From the NCBI RefSeq assembly GCF_003259435.1, contig NZ_QLMA01000001.1, forward strand, positions 992,001 to 1,056,000: DNA of 64,000 nucleotides, in the 5' to 3' direction. How positions within the stretch are numbered: position 1 is the first letter of the stretch; the number at the start of each line of letters is the position of its first letter. The position numbers and the translations under genes were made by a program. Shown here piece by piece: positions 16,691 to 27,900 of the stretch. A model generated the notes under the pieces. The model had not been told where the DNA came from and searched no databases. It was given only the letters and a program-made list of their open reading frames with translations. This DNA comes from Chitinophaga dinghuensis. Its GTDB lineage: Bacteria > Bacteroidota > Bacteroidia > Chitinophagales > Chitinophagaceae.

Positions 16691-19600
16691 ATGCTTGTCA
16701 GAAAGCCATGGGGTGTGCTATGCCCGCACTTACCAACCTATTCTAAATGTTGTATTCTCTTGTTACTGGGATGCCTGTTGTTGGCAACCCAAACCATGGC
16801 ACAAAAAGTGACCATGAATCTGAAATCCGGTACCCTTGAAAAAGCATTCCAGGAAATTGAAAAACAAACTGGATTAAGCTTTATCTATGGTAAAAATCAA
16901 CTGCGTCAGGCAGCGCCGGTTACTATTGTTGTCAAAAACCAGGACCTGGAGGAAGTGCTGAAGGCACTATTCAATAACCAACCATTAACTTATTCCCGTT
17001 CGGGAAACTTTATCGCTATCCGCTCCAGGTCCGCAGCTACAGAAGCACAACAGGAAAATGTCACGGAAATTACTGTCAGTGGCGTTGTTACGGATGCTAA
17101 AGGCAATCCGCTGCCTTCTGTTTCTGTCGTGATTCCCGGAACGCCTTTCGGCACGATGACCAACGACAAAGGAGAGTACCGTCTTAACCGTGTGCCTGTT
17201 ACTGCCGAAATGGTGGTATCATATATCTCTTATCAAATGCAGCGGGTGCCTGTCAAAGGCCGCGCGCTCATCAATATCCAGTTGGAGGAACAAGTTCGCT
17301 CGCTGGATGAAGCAGTGATCATCGGTTATGGCACTACTACCAAACGTGTGAATACGGGATCTGTTAGCAGTATCACTGCACAGGAAATAGGTAAGCAACC
17401 GGTGGCGAATCCTTTGGCAACGCTGCCCGGCCGTATTCCAGGGGTACAGATCACGCAACAAAACGGCTTGCCCGGAAGTAGCGCTATCGTACAGATAAGG
17501 GGCCAAAGTTCATTGAATTATGGCAATCTCCCCCTATATGTAATTGATGGCGTCCCTTTCACTAATTTCAGTGGCGGCCAACCTGTAACAGATAACCTGA
17601 ATGCCTGGGGTGTTAGCGGTGCTAATGGCGGTATCAGCCCATTCAGTATGATTAATCCGGATGATATCGAAAGAATGGATATCCTCAAAGATGCGGATGC
17701 TACGGCTATCTACGGCGCTCGCGGCGCTAATGGGGTCATCCTGATCACTACTAAAAAAGGGAAATCCGGTAAAACGAGGTTTAACGCAAACGTATACACG
17801 GGGTCCGGAAAAATCAGCCGATATATTCCCATGATGAATACGGCCCAATACCTGGATCTGAGAAAGGAGGCCTTCAAAAACGATGGATTAACGCCTAATA
17901 CAGCCAATGCTCCTGAACTAACGGTGTGGGATCAGTCGGCCTACACAGACTGGCAACGCTACCTCGCAGGCGGCACCGCGCATAGTACAGATGCACAAGC
18001 CTCTGTTTCCGGTGGCGATGCTAAAACACATTTCCTCTTTAGTGGCGCCTACCACAAGGAAACAACCGTGTATACAGGCAACTTCAATAGCCAACGGCTG
18101 ACAGGCCGCCTGTCAGCGGACCACGCGTCTTCCGATAATAAATTCTATGCGGCTATCACTGCTAATTATTCTTCCGATAAAACGGTGCTACCAGTGTCTG
18201 ATCTGTTGTCGATGTACAACCTCCCACCCAATATGCCACTTTATGATAAGAATGGAAACTTGGTATGGTCGCAGGGTTTCAATAATCCTATTGCATTATT
18301 GCGACGTCAATATACCGGCAATACTTCCAACCTGATGGCCAATGCGAATATCCGTTACCGTATTATTCGCGATCTGAATTTTAAAGTGAACCTTGGCTAT
18401 ACGAATACACAACTGGATCAGATTACTATGCTGCCTGCTTCTACACAGAACCCGGCAAACAATCCTACCAGCTCTGCTAATTTTACTAACAATAAATCAC
18501 AGAACTATATCATAGAGCCCACGCTGGATTATACCCGTGATTTTTACAAAAGTAAACTGACGGCATTAGTTGGTGGCACGTATCAAAGAAGTCTGGCGAA
18601 TGGTTCCAGTCTGAGTGGACAAAACTACAGCAGCGAGGCATTGATGGGTTCTCTTACTGGCGCTGGTCTGATCACAGTGAATTCTACTACTTATTTCGAT
18701 TATAAATACGCTTCTCTGTTTGGTCGTTTGAATTATGATTATGACGGCAAATACTTACTGAATGCCACTTTCCGTAGAGATGCTTCTTCCCGTTTCGGAC
18801 CGGATAATATCTTCGCAAACTTCGGCGCCATCGGTGCTGCCTGGATCTTCAGCCGGGAACAGTTTGTTGAAGATGCCTTACCATGGCTGAGCTTCGGTAA
18901 GTTGCGCGGTAGCTATGGCTCCACTGGAAACGATCAGATTACCAACTACATCTTCCTGCCATTGTTATCTTCCGCAGGTACTTATCAGGGACAGACAGCC
19001 CTCTACCGTAGCTCGCTGCCTAATCCTGGTGTCAGATGGGAAACAACCCGCAAGCTGGAAGTGGCGATGGAACTGGGTTTCCTGAAAGACAGAATGATGT
19101 TCACGGCTGATTATTATCGTAATCGTTCAGGAGATCAGTTGTCGTATGCATCGCTGCCAACACAGTCTGGATACAATAGTTATGTGGTGAATCTGCCGGC
19201 AGTAGTACAGAACAGCGGTGTGGAACTGGAACTGAATACGACCAATGTTAAATCCGGAAAATTCAGTTGGAATACTACTTTCAATATCACCTTCCCACAA
19301 AATAAACTGCTGAAATTCCCTGGTATAGAGAACTCTTTTTATTCCAGCAGTTACATCGTGGGCCAACCCATTGATGTGGTAAGGAGATACGTGTACACTG
19401 GTTATGATCCTGCCACTGGTATGCCGAAATATGCAGATCTTAATAAAGACGGCAATATTGACTATAACAACGACAGGGCGGTGATTCCTCCAGGTACGCC
19501 GTTCTTTGGAGGCTTGAACAATACCCTCACTTACCGGAACTGGGATTTTAGTTTCTTCTTTCAGTTCAACCATCGTAATGGTAGTACTAATAATCTCAAT

Positions 19601-20008
19601 ACTCCTATTGGTAGCAGCAGGAATAATCAAAATACGTCTTTGCTGGATAGGTGGAGACAGCCAGGCGACATGGCCGCATTCCCTGCAGCGACGTCCACAT
19701 CGGGAACTCCTATCTATAACGCCTACACGCAATATTCCAGTTCCACTGCGCTTTGGGGAGATGCCAGTTATATCAAACTACGTACAGTTAGTTTATCCTA
19801 TAACCTGCCACAGGCTTGGCTGACGAGAATGAAGTGCAGCAATTTCAGAATATATGCGGAAGGACAAAACCTGTTTACCTGGATGAAGAACAAGTATATC
19901 TATGATCCGGAAACCAGCATTTCTGGCGGTGCTCCAGGATTAGGCACCGGCGCTATTGCCATGCCTCCGCTACGCACCATCGTGTTTGGTATTAATTGTT
20001 CATTCTAA
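16691..20008 (+). CDS. SusC/RagA-family TonB-dependent outer-membrane transporter with N-terminal STN signalling domain
   Basis: The 1105-residue protein has a long signal sequence (start ATG at 16691, hydrophobic CILLLLGCLLLATQTMAQ), then an STN (secretin/TonB N-terminal) domain at about residues 39-112 (NLKSGTLEKAFQEIEKQTG, FNNQPLTYSRSGNFIAI), a carboxypeptidase-regulatory-like domain (VSGVVTDAKGNPLPSVSVVI), the plug (NPLATLPGRIPGVQI, VQIRGQSSLNYGNLPLYVID, DADATAIYGARGANGVILIT) and the beta-barrel ending in IVFGINCSF. The STN domain is the part that contacts FecR proteins. Substrate unknown; no glycosidase is nearby. Confidence 0.95.
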   Translation: MLVRKPWGVLCPHLPTYSKCCILLLLGCLLLATQTMAQKVTMNLKSGTLEKAFQEIEKQTGLSFIYGKNQLRQAAPVTIVVKNQDLEEVLKALFNNQPLTYSRSGNFIAIRSRSAATEAQQENVTEITVSGVVTDAKGNPLPSVSVVIPGTPFGTMTNDKGEYRLNRVPVTAEMVVSYISYQMQRVPVKGRALINIQLEEQVRSLDEAVIIGYGTTTKRVNTGSVSSITAQEIGKQPVANPLATLPGRIPGVQITQQNGLPGSSAIVQIRGQSSLNYGNLPLYVIDGVPFTNFSGGQPVTDNLNAWGVSGANGGISPFSMINPDDIERMDILKDADATAIYGARGANGVILITTKKGKSGKTRFNANVYTGSGKISRYIPMMNTAQYLDLRKEAFKNDGLTPNTANAPELTVWDQSAYTDWQRYLAGGTAHSTDAQASVSGGDAKTHFLFSGAYHKETTVYTGNFNSQRLTGRLSADHASSDNKFYAAITANYSSDKTVLPVSDLLSMYNLPPNMPLYDKNGNLVWSQGFNNPIALLRRQYTGNTSNLMANANIRYRIIRDLNFKVNLGYTNTQLDQITMLPASTQNPANNPTSSANFTNNKSQNYIIEPTLDYTRDFYKSKLTALVGGTYQRSLANGSSLSGQNYSSEALMGSLTGAGLITVNSTTYFDYKYASLFGRLNYDYDGKYLLNATFRRDASSRFGPDNIFANFGAIGAAWIFSREQFVEDALPWLSFGKLRGSYGSTGNDQITNYIFLPLLSSAGTYQGQTALYRSSLPNPGVRWETTRKLEVAMELGFLKDRMMFTADYYRNRSGDQLSYASLPTQSGYNSYVVNLPAVVQNSGVELELNTTNVKSGKFSWNTTFNITFPQNKLLKFPGIENSFYSSSYIVGQPIDVVRRYVYTGYDPATGMPKYADLNKDGNIDYNNDRAVIPPGTPFFGGLNNTLTYRNWDFSFFFQFNHRNGSTNNLNTPIGSSRNNQNTSLLDRWRQPGDMAAFPAATSTSGTPIYNAYTQYSSSTALWGDASYIKLRTVSLSYNLPQAWLTRMKCSNFRIYAEGQNLFTWMKNKYIYDPETSISGGAPGLGTGAIAMPPLRTIVFGINCSF

Positions 20009-20018
20009 AATCTGAATC

Positions 20019-21446
20019 ATGCTTCAACATAACATAAAGCGAAATTTAATTGTATTAGCACTTGTTGGTAGTGTCTTTTCTTCCTGCCGCAAGCTGGTAG
20101 AAATAGGTGCGCCTGTTAACCAGGTAGGACTGGATCAGAGCTTCTCCAGCGATGCCACCGCCAGTAGTGCAGTGCTGGGTATTTATAACGCCTCCTCCAC
20201 GCGCAGCCTGATTTTTCCTATGAGTGAATTACCCGGTTTATCAGCGAATGAATTACAGAACAATATCTCGTCTCCTGCATATGATGAGTTCAGAACAAAT
20301 AGTATCACCATTACCAATACACTCGTGGCTAATACGCTATGGTATTATACCTATGGCGCTTTGTCGCAGGCAAACGCCATGCTGGCGGGTATTACCCGTA
20401 GTACCGGACTTTCAGATGCAGTAAAAAATCAGCTTACCGGGGAAGTAAAAACCTGGAGAGCGTTGCTGTTTTTTCAACTGGTTAATTATTTCGGAGATGT
20501 GCCGATGCCGCTTACCGATGAGCCGTTGATCAATGCTACATTACCTAGAACGCCAGCAGCACAGGTTTGGCAACAGATCATTAAAGACCTCACCGCAGCA
20601 AGAGAGGTTTTGTCTGATACTTATCCTTCCACGATGAGAGTAAGAATCAACCGACAAGCCGCCAATGCATTATTGGCGAGAGCTTACCTCTATACGAAGG
20701 ATTGGCAGAATGCGGAAACCGCTTCCAGTGCGGTAATTAACTCTGGTATATACAGTTTGAATACAGATCTGAACACAACTTTCTCTAATACCAGTAATGA
20801 AATCATCTGGCAGTTGTTCACGTTAACAGGACTTTCCATCTATACTACAAACACAGATGCCAATGGTGGCAGCTATGCCGCTGCAACAGGAACTGTTCCT
20901 GGTGTAACGCTGACGGATACACTCTATAATAGTCTGGAAGCCGGCGATTTGCGGAAGACTAACTGGGTCGCACCTACGGTAATTGGCGGTACCAATTATA
21001 AAGTGATCACGAAATATAAACTGCGTGTAGTCGCTGCCGGTACCACTACCGGAAATGAATACAATGTAGTGCTTCGGTTGGCAGAACAGTATCTCATTCG
21101 GGCAGAAGCGCGGGCGCAACTGGCTAACCTTCCCGGCGCTATTGCGGACCTGGACAGTATCCGAAAAAGAGCAGGGTTACCATTCCTGGACAATAATAGT
21201 ACACAGCCGGTATTACTGCTGGCGGTTGAAAAGGAAAGAAAAGCGGAGTTATTTGGAGAATGGGGGCATCGCTGGTTTGATCTGAAACGTACGCCAGGAT
21301 TGATGGGAGGTCAGACTCGTGCAGATGATGTTATTGGGGGCATGCGCCCTGCCACCTGGACCAGCACGGATATCCTGTATCCGATACCGGATGCACAGCG
21401 GGTAGCTAATCCATCGTTGACACAAAATCCTGGTTATACAAATTAA
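20019..21446 (+). CDS. SusD/RagB-family surface lipoprotein
   Basis: The 475-residue lipoprotein (VLALVGSVFSSCRKL) is the binding partner of the SusC protein whose gene ends 10 bases upstream. It has the SusD hallmarks: an early helical segment (SSDATASSAVLGIYNASST), TPR-like helices (RINRQAANALLARAYLYTKD), LRLAEQYLIRAEARAQL, IRKRAGLPFLDNN, EKERKAELFGEWGHRWFDLKR and the closing DILYPIPDAQRVANPSLTQN. It acts as the lid of the outer-membrane transporter. Confidence 0.95.
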   Translation: MLQHNIKRNLIVLALVGSVFSSCRKLVEIGAPVNQVGLDQSFSSDATASSAVLGIYNASSTRSLIFPMSELPGLSANELQNNISSPAYDEFRTNSITITNTLVANTLWYYTYGALSQANAMLAGITRSTGLSDAVKNQLTGEVKTWRALLFFQLVNYFGDVPMPLTDEPLINATLPRTPAAQVWQQIIKDLTAAREVLSDTYPSTMRVRINRQAANALLARAYLYTKDWQNAETASSAVINSGIYSLNTDLNTTFSNTSNEIIWQLFTLTGLSIYTTNTDANGGSYAAATGTVPGVTLTDTLYNSLEAGDLRKTNWVAPTVIGGTNYKVITKYKLRVVAAGTTTGNEYNVVLRLAEQYLIRAEARAQLANLPGAIADLDSIRKRAGLPFLDNNSTQPVLLLAVEKERKAELFGEWGHRWFDLKRTPGLMGGQTRADDVIGGMRPATWTSTDILYPIPDAQRVANPSLTQNPGYTN

Positions 21447-21468
21447 TTACCACCATTAATATATCATC

Positions 21469-22932
21469 ATGAAAAAGTTAATACCAATCCTGCTTTGTGG
21501 GGGCTTGCTCGGTACAGTGAGTATCGCGTCTGCCCAAAACAATCAGACAGATACCCTGAAAAATTATTATAGTCAGCTATTGAAAGGGGATGAAAAAGAT
21601 CACCAGTTGCTGACAACAAAGATGTATGGCCTGTTGAAAAGCAAGAAGGAAGAGGACTGGATAACCGCCAGCAATTTCTTTTATCAGCTGAAGCTGGGGA
21701 AAGTAGCTGATTCTGTTACAAGTGCGGCGAAGGAAAAATTCCCGGCAGGGATTATTGTCCGCAATACCTCCGTAGAGGCGATCTACAACGAGCCGGATGC
21801 TGTTCAAAAGGAAAAGTTATATAAGCAATGGCTGCAGAAATATCCGCCTGCGAAGTTCGGACCGGAAAGAATTATCTATGATTATGCACGAAACAGTGTT
21901 TCCAAAGCATATGCGGAAGCGGATAATGTTACAAAGGCGGTAGCATATGCGAACAGTATCGAATCGCCTTTCTGGAAAGGCGAAGGCTGGGCTGGAACAG
22001 CCATGACCTTACTGAAAAAAGGACATTATGCAGCAGCGAAAGATTTACTTAAGAAAGCGATAGATCTTTCCTGGTCCTTCAGAACTACCCGCAAAACGGA
22101 GTTTGGCGCTGGCTTTGCGGCTACGGGTTATCCTGGCTATCTGAGTACTTATGTAAACTGCCTGTACCAGGAGCAACAATATGATTCCGCATTGGTGTAT
22201 ATCCGTCGTGCTGCCGAGGCAGAAACCCCGGTAAGGCCAGGCGTAAATGAAATGTACGCCAAAATTCTGCTCGCGAAAGGCGATTACCAGCAGGCATTTG
22301 AGAAACTCAGTGCGATTGCCGCACAGGGCATGTTGAATGCTTCCTCCAAAGAGCAGTTACAACAAGCCTATACGAAAATTCGTGGCGCCAATGGTTTTGA
22401 AGGCTACCTGGATTCTCTGAAAGGCGGACTGGATGAGAAAATCAGACTGGAGATGGCGAAACAGATTATCAGTGAGCCTGCTCCTGATTTTACCCTCACA
22501 GATGTAGATGGCAAAGCCGTTTCGTTATCGTCTCTCAAAGGAAAAACAGTCATACTGGATTTCTGGGCAACATGGTGCGGCCCCTGTAAAGCCTCTTTCC
22601 CAGCCATGAAGAAGGCCGTGGAAAAGTATAAGAACAATCCGGAGGTGGTATTCCTCTTTATTCATACCTGGGAGAAAGATAATGCTGCCATTGCGAATGC
22701 CAGGAGCTTTATCACCAATAATCATTATCCTTTTGAAGTGCTGATGGATCTGAAAGACCCGGCCACAGGCATCAATAAAGTGGTAGACGCTTATAAGGTG
22801 AGAGGTATTCCTACTAAGTTCGTGATCGATAAGCAGGGAAATATCCGGTTCCGGTTCACTGGTTTTACCGGCGGAGAGGATGCCGCTGTAGCGGAAGTAG
22901 CTGCCATGGTAACATTGGCGAATGAGAAATAA
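21469..22932 (+). CDS. Secreted thioredoxin-like (TlpA/AhpC-TSA) protein with a helical N-terminal region
   Basis: The 487-residue protein has a signal peptide (ending IASAQ), about 320 residues of helical, TPR-like sequence (WAGTAMTLLKKGHYAAAKDLL, QYDSALVYIRRAAEAE, LLAKGDYQQAFEKLSAIAAQ) and a C-terminal thioredoxin fold from about 335: APDFTLTDVDGKAVSLSSLK, FWATWCGPCKASFP (Cys370, Cys373) and YKVRGIPTKFVIDKQGNI with the cis-Pro. It should carry out disulfide exchange in the periplasm. It is the last gene of the first SusC/D operon, a common companion of such loci. Confidence 0.9.
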   Translation: MKKLIPILLCGGLLGTVSIASAQNNQTDTLKNYYSQLLKGDEKDHQLLTTKMYGLLKSKKEEDWITASNFFYQLKLGKVADSVTSAAKEKFPAGIIVRNTSVEAIYNEPDAVQKEKLYKQWLQKYPPAKFGPERIIYDYARNSVSKAYAEADNVTKAVAYANSIESPFWKGEGWAGTAMTLLKKGHYAAAKDLLKKAIDLSWSFRTTRKTEFGAGFAATGYPGYLSTYVNCLYQEQQYDSALVYIRRAAEAETPVRPGVNEMYAKILLAKGDYQQAFEKLSAIAAQGMLNASSKEQLQQAYTKIRGANGFEGYLDSLKGGLDEKIRLEMAKQIISEPAPDFTLTDVDGKAVSLSSLKGKTVILDFWATWCGPCKASFPAMKKAVEKYKNNPEVVFLFIHTWEKDNAAIANARSFITNNHYPFEVLMDLKDPATGINKVVDAYKVRGIPTKFVIDKQGNIRFRFTGFTGGEDAAVAEVAAMVTLANEK

Positions 22933-22955
22933 CCTGGTTTTTAACTGTAGAAAAG

Positions 22956-22989
22956 AAAGGGCTCCTGTTTGATCAGGGGCCTTTTTTTA
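22956..22989 (+). terminator. Rho-independent terminator of the first SusC/D operon
   Basis: GGGCTCCTG pairs with CAGGGGCC across TTTGAT, followed by seven T. It lies about 25 bases after the stop of the thioredoxin-like gene. Confidence 0.75.
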
Positions 22990-23146
22990 TAATATACCCC
23001 ATACCGTTAGGCATATACGATATAACAGGTTTTTCTCATTTATTTCATTTTTTTGTTAATTTAACCAGAAGATAATAATGAAGGGAGGCCTTGGCCCCTA
23101 TGATTTAAATAGTTTTGTGCACTTTTTAAAAGGTAACTCTTCAGCG

Positions 23147-23782
23147 ATGCACCATATTACGGAAGATTGTGAATTGATTAAGATGCTCGGGATGGGCAGC
23201 CAGGAAGCCTTTGTAGATCTGTACAATAAATACAAACACGGCGTATACCATAATATCACAAAAATAATCCAGGACCCTGTGCTGGCACAGGATATCATGC
23301 AGGAAGTTTTTCTCACGCTCTGGAATAAACGAAATAATATTGCCTCCATAAAAGCCGTTGGTAGCTGGCTCTTTGTGATTAGTTATAATAAGTCGGTCGA
23401 TCACCTTAAAAAACGACTGAAGGAAAATAAGTTGGTGGCACTGATGGCCGACTGTCCGGAGGATATCCTCGAGGATACTCATTCCTCACAAGAGCAAGAA
23501 GAGGATTATGAACACCGCATCTGGCTGTTGAATAATGCCATAGAACAGCTGCCGGGCCAGAAAAAGAAAGTCTTCAAATTGTTCCGCCTGGAAGGGAAAT
23601 CCCATGAGGAAATAGCCGCGATTACAGGAATCAGTATACAATCTGTCAAAGATTACCTGAAACAATGTACCGCCATCTTACGTAAACACCTGAACGAAAA
23701 TTCCGGTAATGTCAGTGCAGAATCCCAGCTGTTCCTGCTTTTCCTGGTTTCCGGATACCTGCTTCAAGGGCATCTTTCCTAA
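23147..23782 (+). CDS. ECF-family RNA polymerase sigma factor
   Basis: The protein of 211 residues from this ATG (MHHITEDCELIKMLGMGSQE) has region 2 (AFVDLYNKYKHGVYHNITKI, AQDIMQEVFLTLWNKR) and region 4 (IEQLPGQKKKVFKLFRLEGK, SHEEIAAITGISIQSVKDYL) and a hydrophobic tail. An in-frame ATG at 23078 would add 23 residues that do not resemble sigma factors, so the later start is preferred but not certain. It heads the second sigma/FecR/SusC/SusD locus. Confidence 0.9.
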   Translation: MHHITEDCELIKMLGMGSQEAFVDLYNKYKHGVYHNITKIIQDPVLAQDIMQEVFLTLWNKRNNIASIKAVGSWLFVISYNKSVDHLKKRLKENKLVALMADCPEDILEDTHSSQEQEEDYEHRIWLLNNAIEQLPGQKKKVFKLFRLEGKSHEEIAAITGISIQSVKDYLKQCTAILRKHLNENSGNVSAESQLFLLFLVSGYLLQGHLS

Positions 23783-23863
23783 AGTATTTTGAATTAACAT
23801 TTAGTTAACATTGGATTTTATCCCCAAATCGGGATAAGCCAGTCTTTATAGCAAAGGCAGTGA

Positions 23864-24907
23864 ATGAACGAGCTACATCAACTTATAAATAAATATTGGC
23901 AGGGAACGAGTTCCCCTGAGGAAATGCGCCGCCTTTACCAGCTGTTATCGAGGGATAATGCGGCTGATCTGTATGCATTGCAGGTAGAATATGATGAAGT
24001 GATAGAGAAATACCAGGAGAGAATGCCGGGAGATGCGGACCAGCGAGTACTGACAGGATTATTAGGAGAAATCAATAAGCAAGCATCCATTGTTTCGTTT
24101 AGTCGTAACCGTTTGCAGTTCTGGAAGACGGCGATTGTGGCGGTAGCGGCCTGCGCTGCCTTATTAATTGCTGTAACCATGCCGGGCATCTGGTCTTTGA
24201 AGCAGCAGTCGGCCACCCATCAACAGGAAATAGCGGCTAATGAAATGACCGTTATCCGGGCAGATAAACCCATGCATATTGAATTGACTGACGGAACGGG
24301 TATTGTGCTGGAGAAGGGTAGTAGTATTCAATACAGTAAACAGTTTGGCGTAGCTGAAAGAAAAGTATACCTGGAGGGAAATGCCATTTTTACGGTTATC
24401 AGGAATGAAGCTATACCGTTTGCCGTTGTTGCTGATGGCATCATCACTACTGCGCTGGGAACGAAGTTCGCCGTAAGTAAGGTCGCTATGGGTAAAGTTC
24501 AGATTCATTTATATGAAGGGAAAGTAAGTGTGGCGCCAGTATCGGGGAAAGCAGACCGCATACTGATGATGCCGGGTGAATCTTTGCTGGTAGAACCGGA
24601 AGGATTTAAAACGAGTCTGACTGCACCTGTATCAACAGCGAAAAAAATGATCTCGCCAGCTGCAACAAATGAAGCAAATGGTGAACTAATATTTAAAGAA
24701 GCATCACTGGAACATATATTTGACGTATTGGGCAGGAAGTTTGAGAAGACCATCATTTGTAATGATTCGGATGTAGTAGCCTATCGTTTTACAGGCAATT
24801 TCCCGGCGGAGGGCAGCGATTGTGAGTCGATCCTGCGCACGCTGTGCGGCCTTAACAAACTGGCGTATACTATCAAAGGAAATACCATTTACATAAATAA
24901 ACAATAA
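23864..24907 (+). CDS. FecR-type anti-sigma factor
   Basis: The 347-residue protein has an N-terminal sigma-binding part (LINKYWQGTSSPEEMRRLYQ), one membrane helix at about residues 88-107 (TAIVAVAACAALLIAVTMPG), a FecR domain (MTVIRADKPMHIELTDGTGI, ITTALGTKFAVSKV, VQIHLYEGKVSV) and a C-terminal DUF4974 domain (FKEASLEHIFDVLGRKFEKT to YTIKGNTIYINKQ). It should hold the upstream ECF factor inactive. The partner SusC downstream has no STN domain, so the way the signal reaches it is not obvious. Confidence 0.92.
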   Translation: MNELHQLINKYWQGTSSPEEMRRLYQLLSRDNAADLYALQVEYDEVIEKYQERMPGDADQRVLTGLLGEINKQASIVSFSRNRLQFWKTAIVAVAACAALLIAVTMPGIWSLKQQSATHQQEIAANEMTVIRADKPMHIELTDGTGIVLEKGSSIQYSKQFGVAERKVYLEGNAIFTVIRNEAIPFAVVADGIITTALGTKFAVSKVAMGKVQIHLYEGKVSVAPVSGKADRILMMPGESLLVEPEGFKTSLTAPVSTAKKMISPAATNEANGELIFKEASLEHIFDVLGRKFEKTIICNDSDVVAYRFTGNFPAEGSDCESILRTLCGLNKLAYTIKGNTIYINKQ

Positions 24908-24984
24908 GTCATCCCGGAAGGTACCGGCAACAGTGTTTACCAACGGCACTGTGGCGGAGCTATGCCTAAAATGAAAACAGAATT

Positions 24985-27900
24985 ATGAAGAAAAAAATTG
25001 CAGGTATCGTCAGTAGCCTATTTTATCTTTTTTTCGTTCTGCTCACCACCAAAGCAAATGCACAAACAGTATTGCTTAGAGGAACAGTACTCGATGAAAA
25101 GAATTCCCCTGTGATAGGAGTGACGGTTATCGTAAAATCAAATGCACAAACGGTAGCGGTGGCACAGACGGATACAGCCGGTATGTTCACGCTCAACAAA
25201 TTATCCACCGGGGTTAAATACGATCTTTCCTTTACCTGTATTGGATATATCTCCTATACAGAAAAGGAGTTTAGTCTTTCCGAAAAAACCAATACCCTCC
25301 TGATTCGCATGAAAGGAGATCCTGCCGTGCTCAATGAGTTGGTAGTAGTAGGATATGGTAAACAAAGGAAGATTACCTTAACCGGCTCTGTTGCCTCTGT
25401 GGAAACAAAAGAGCTGAAATCATCTGCTGTCTCCAACCTGAGTAATGCGCTGGTGGGCAGATTACCTGGATTGATTGCCCGTCAGTCGACCGGCGCTACC
25501 GGCCAGGATGGTTCCAAAATATGGCTGAGAGGACAATCCACCTACTCCAGCAGCAACAATCCACTCATCATGATCGATGGCGTTCCCAGAGATGGTTTTG
25601 AGTTCATTGACCCCAATGAAATTTCCAATATCACTATCCTGAAAGATGCTTCTGCTACTGCTATTTATGGCGTACGCGGCGCCAATGGTGTTATCCTCAT
25701 AACCACCCGCAGAGGAGAAGCAGGAAAAGCAAAAATTCAGGTGAATGTAGAACAGGCTGTGAAAACCCCTATGAAACTGCCTAAATACCTGCATTCGGCA
25801 GATTACTTCCGCCTGCATAAACAAGGTCTCATCAATGACGGCGCTACTACAGAAGCATCCCTGTATACAGATGATTATATTAACAGGTATGATGCATCCA
25901 AAAACTGGCCCGACAGTCTGGAATATAAATACCTGTATCCGGATGTTGACTGGATACATGAACTGCTGAAACCAGCATCCATGCGCACTGTAGCCAATGC
26001 GAATATTTCCGGCGGTACACCCGGCCTGAAATATTTTATCTCCGGCTCCTATTTCCATGAAGATGGTATTTATAAAAGAACCGGCGACTTCCCAGGCTAC
26101 AATACCCAGGACGTAGAGAACCGTTTTAATTTCCGCTCCAACCTGGATGTGAAACTGAGCTCCTGGTTATCCGCTGAACTGGGATTAGCCACCATCGTGC
26201 GTAACCAGGTAATGCCGGATATCTACCAGGATGAATTCTTTACCCTCCTGAAAAAAACGCCGCCTTATGTGATGCCAATGACCAACCCCAATGGTTCCAT
26301 CGCACAGGTAGCCGGTTATACCAACCCTTATGGAGAACTGGCTGCCAGAGGTTTCCAGAAACCGAATTCCTTCTATACGCAAGGAACGGTAGGACTCACC
26401 AGCAACCTGGATTTCATCACAAAAGGACTTTCCTTCAGAACAAGATTCTCTTTCGACTCCTATAACTCCAATGGTTTTTACAGATCCCGTAAGTATTATA
26501 CCTATACCTACCAGGGAAATAATAAATACCAGATGGTGAATAGCGGTCAGGACTTCCTCAACTATGCGCTCTATAACCAAAATTATTACTACAATATCAA
26601 TCCGGAGTTTTACCTGAACTATAATAAACAGGTACAAAAACATAACATCTCCGGTATGTTGTTGTACCTGATCACTTCCAAAAGTGTGAGATCTACCAAC
26701 GCCACTGGCGCATTGCCTTACAGGCAGCAGGGCCTGACGGGTAGATTCTCCTACAGTTACGACGATCGTTATATCACAGAATTTGATTTCGGATATAATG
26801 GCTCTGAGAATTTTGCCAAAGGTAGAAGATTCGGGTTCTTCCCCGCTGTATCGGCTGCCTGGGTGCTCAGCAGAGAAAAGTTCCTCTCCTCCGCCAACAA
26901 CTGGTTAGATCTGCTTAAACTGCGTGTATCCGCAGGTAAAGTAGGTAACCAGGACCCGGGAACACGCTTTGCTTATCAGAGTAACTGGAACATCAATGCC
27001 AAAGGTTATAACTTCGGCACCAACTATGACAATACCATGCCAGGCGCTGTGGAAGCCGCTGCCGGCAACCCACAGGTAACCTGGGAAACTGCCAGGAAGT
27101 ACAATGGCGGTATTGATCTCTCCATCAAAAATGGATTGTTCTCCTTCACCGGCGACGTGTTCTATGAACACAGAACTGGTATCTACCAATCATCTTCCCC
27201 AATTATCTCCGGATTCCTGGGATTGGTAACATTCCCTAAACTCAACGGCGGTATTGTAGATAACCACGGCTTTGAGTTTGAAGTAGGTCACAGAAACAGG
27301 CTTTCCAAAGATCTCAACTACGAAGTAAAAGCTACTTACTCCTTTGCCCGTAATAAAATTATCAAATACCTGGAAATACCTATGCCAGACAGAACATGGC
27401 AGCAAGTAACAGGCACCCGCATCAACTCTATCTTCTCCTATGTGGCAGATGGATACTTCCAATCCAAAGAAGATATCGCCAAAGGCCCTAATCAATCGCT
27501 CTTTGGTGTAATGCAACCAGGCGATATCCGCTATAAGGACCTCAATGGAGATGGCATTATCAATAGCTATGACCAAACCTATCTGAATAAAGTAAGCGAA
27601 CCAGAACAGATTCTCGGCGTGTCCTTGTCCATGTCTTATAAAGGAATCGACTTCTCCGCTCTCTTCCAGGGCGCCTTTGGAAGATATATCGATGTTGCAG
27701 GCCCGGCAATTTTCGGACCTCAGAACGATTTCTCCAATATGTTATCCGACTGGAAAGACAATTACTGGACACCAGAACGTCCGGATGCAAGATATCCCCG
27801 CTTAATGGCCATCAAGAATGTGGTAAACACACAACATTCCACTCAGTGGCTCTGGAAAGCGGATTATGTGCGACTGAAAAATCTGGAAATAGGATATAAC

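Noticed and set aside
25462..26058. A 198-codon minus-strand frame opposite the second SusC gene
   Set aside because: Antisense shadow; the SusC plug domain on the plus strand explains the conserved sequence.
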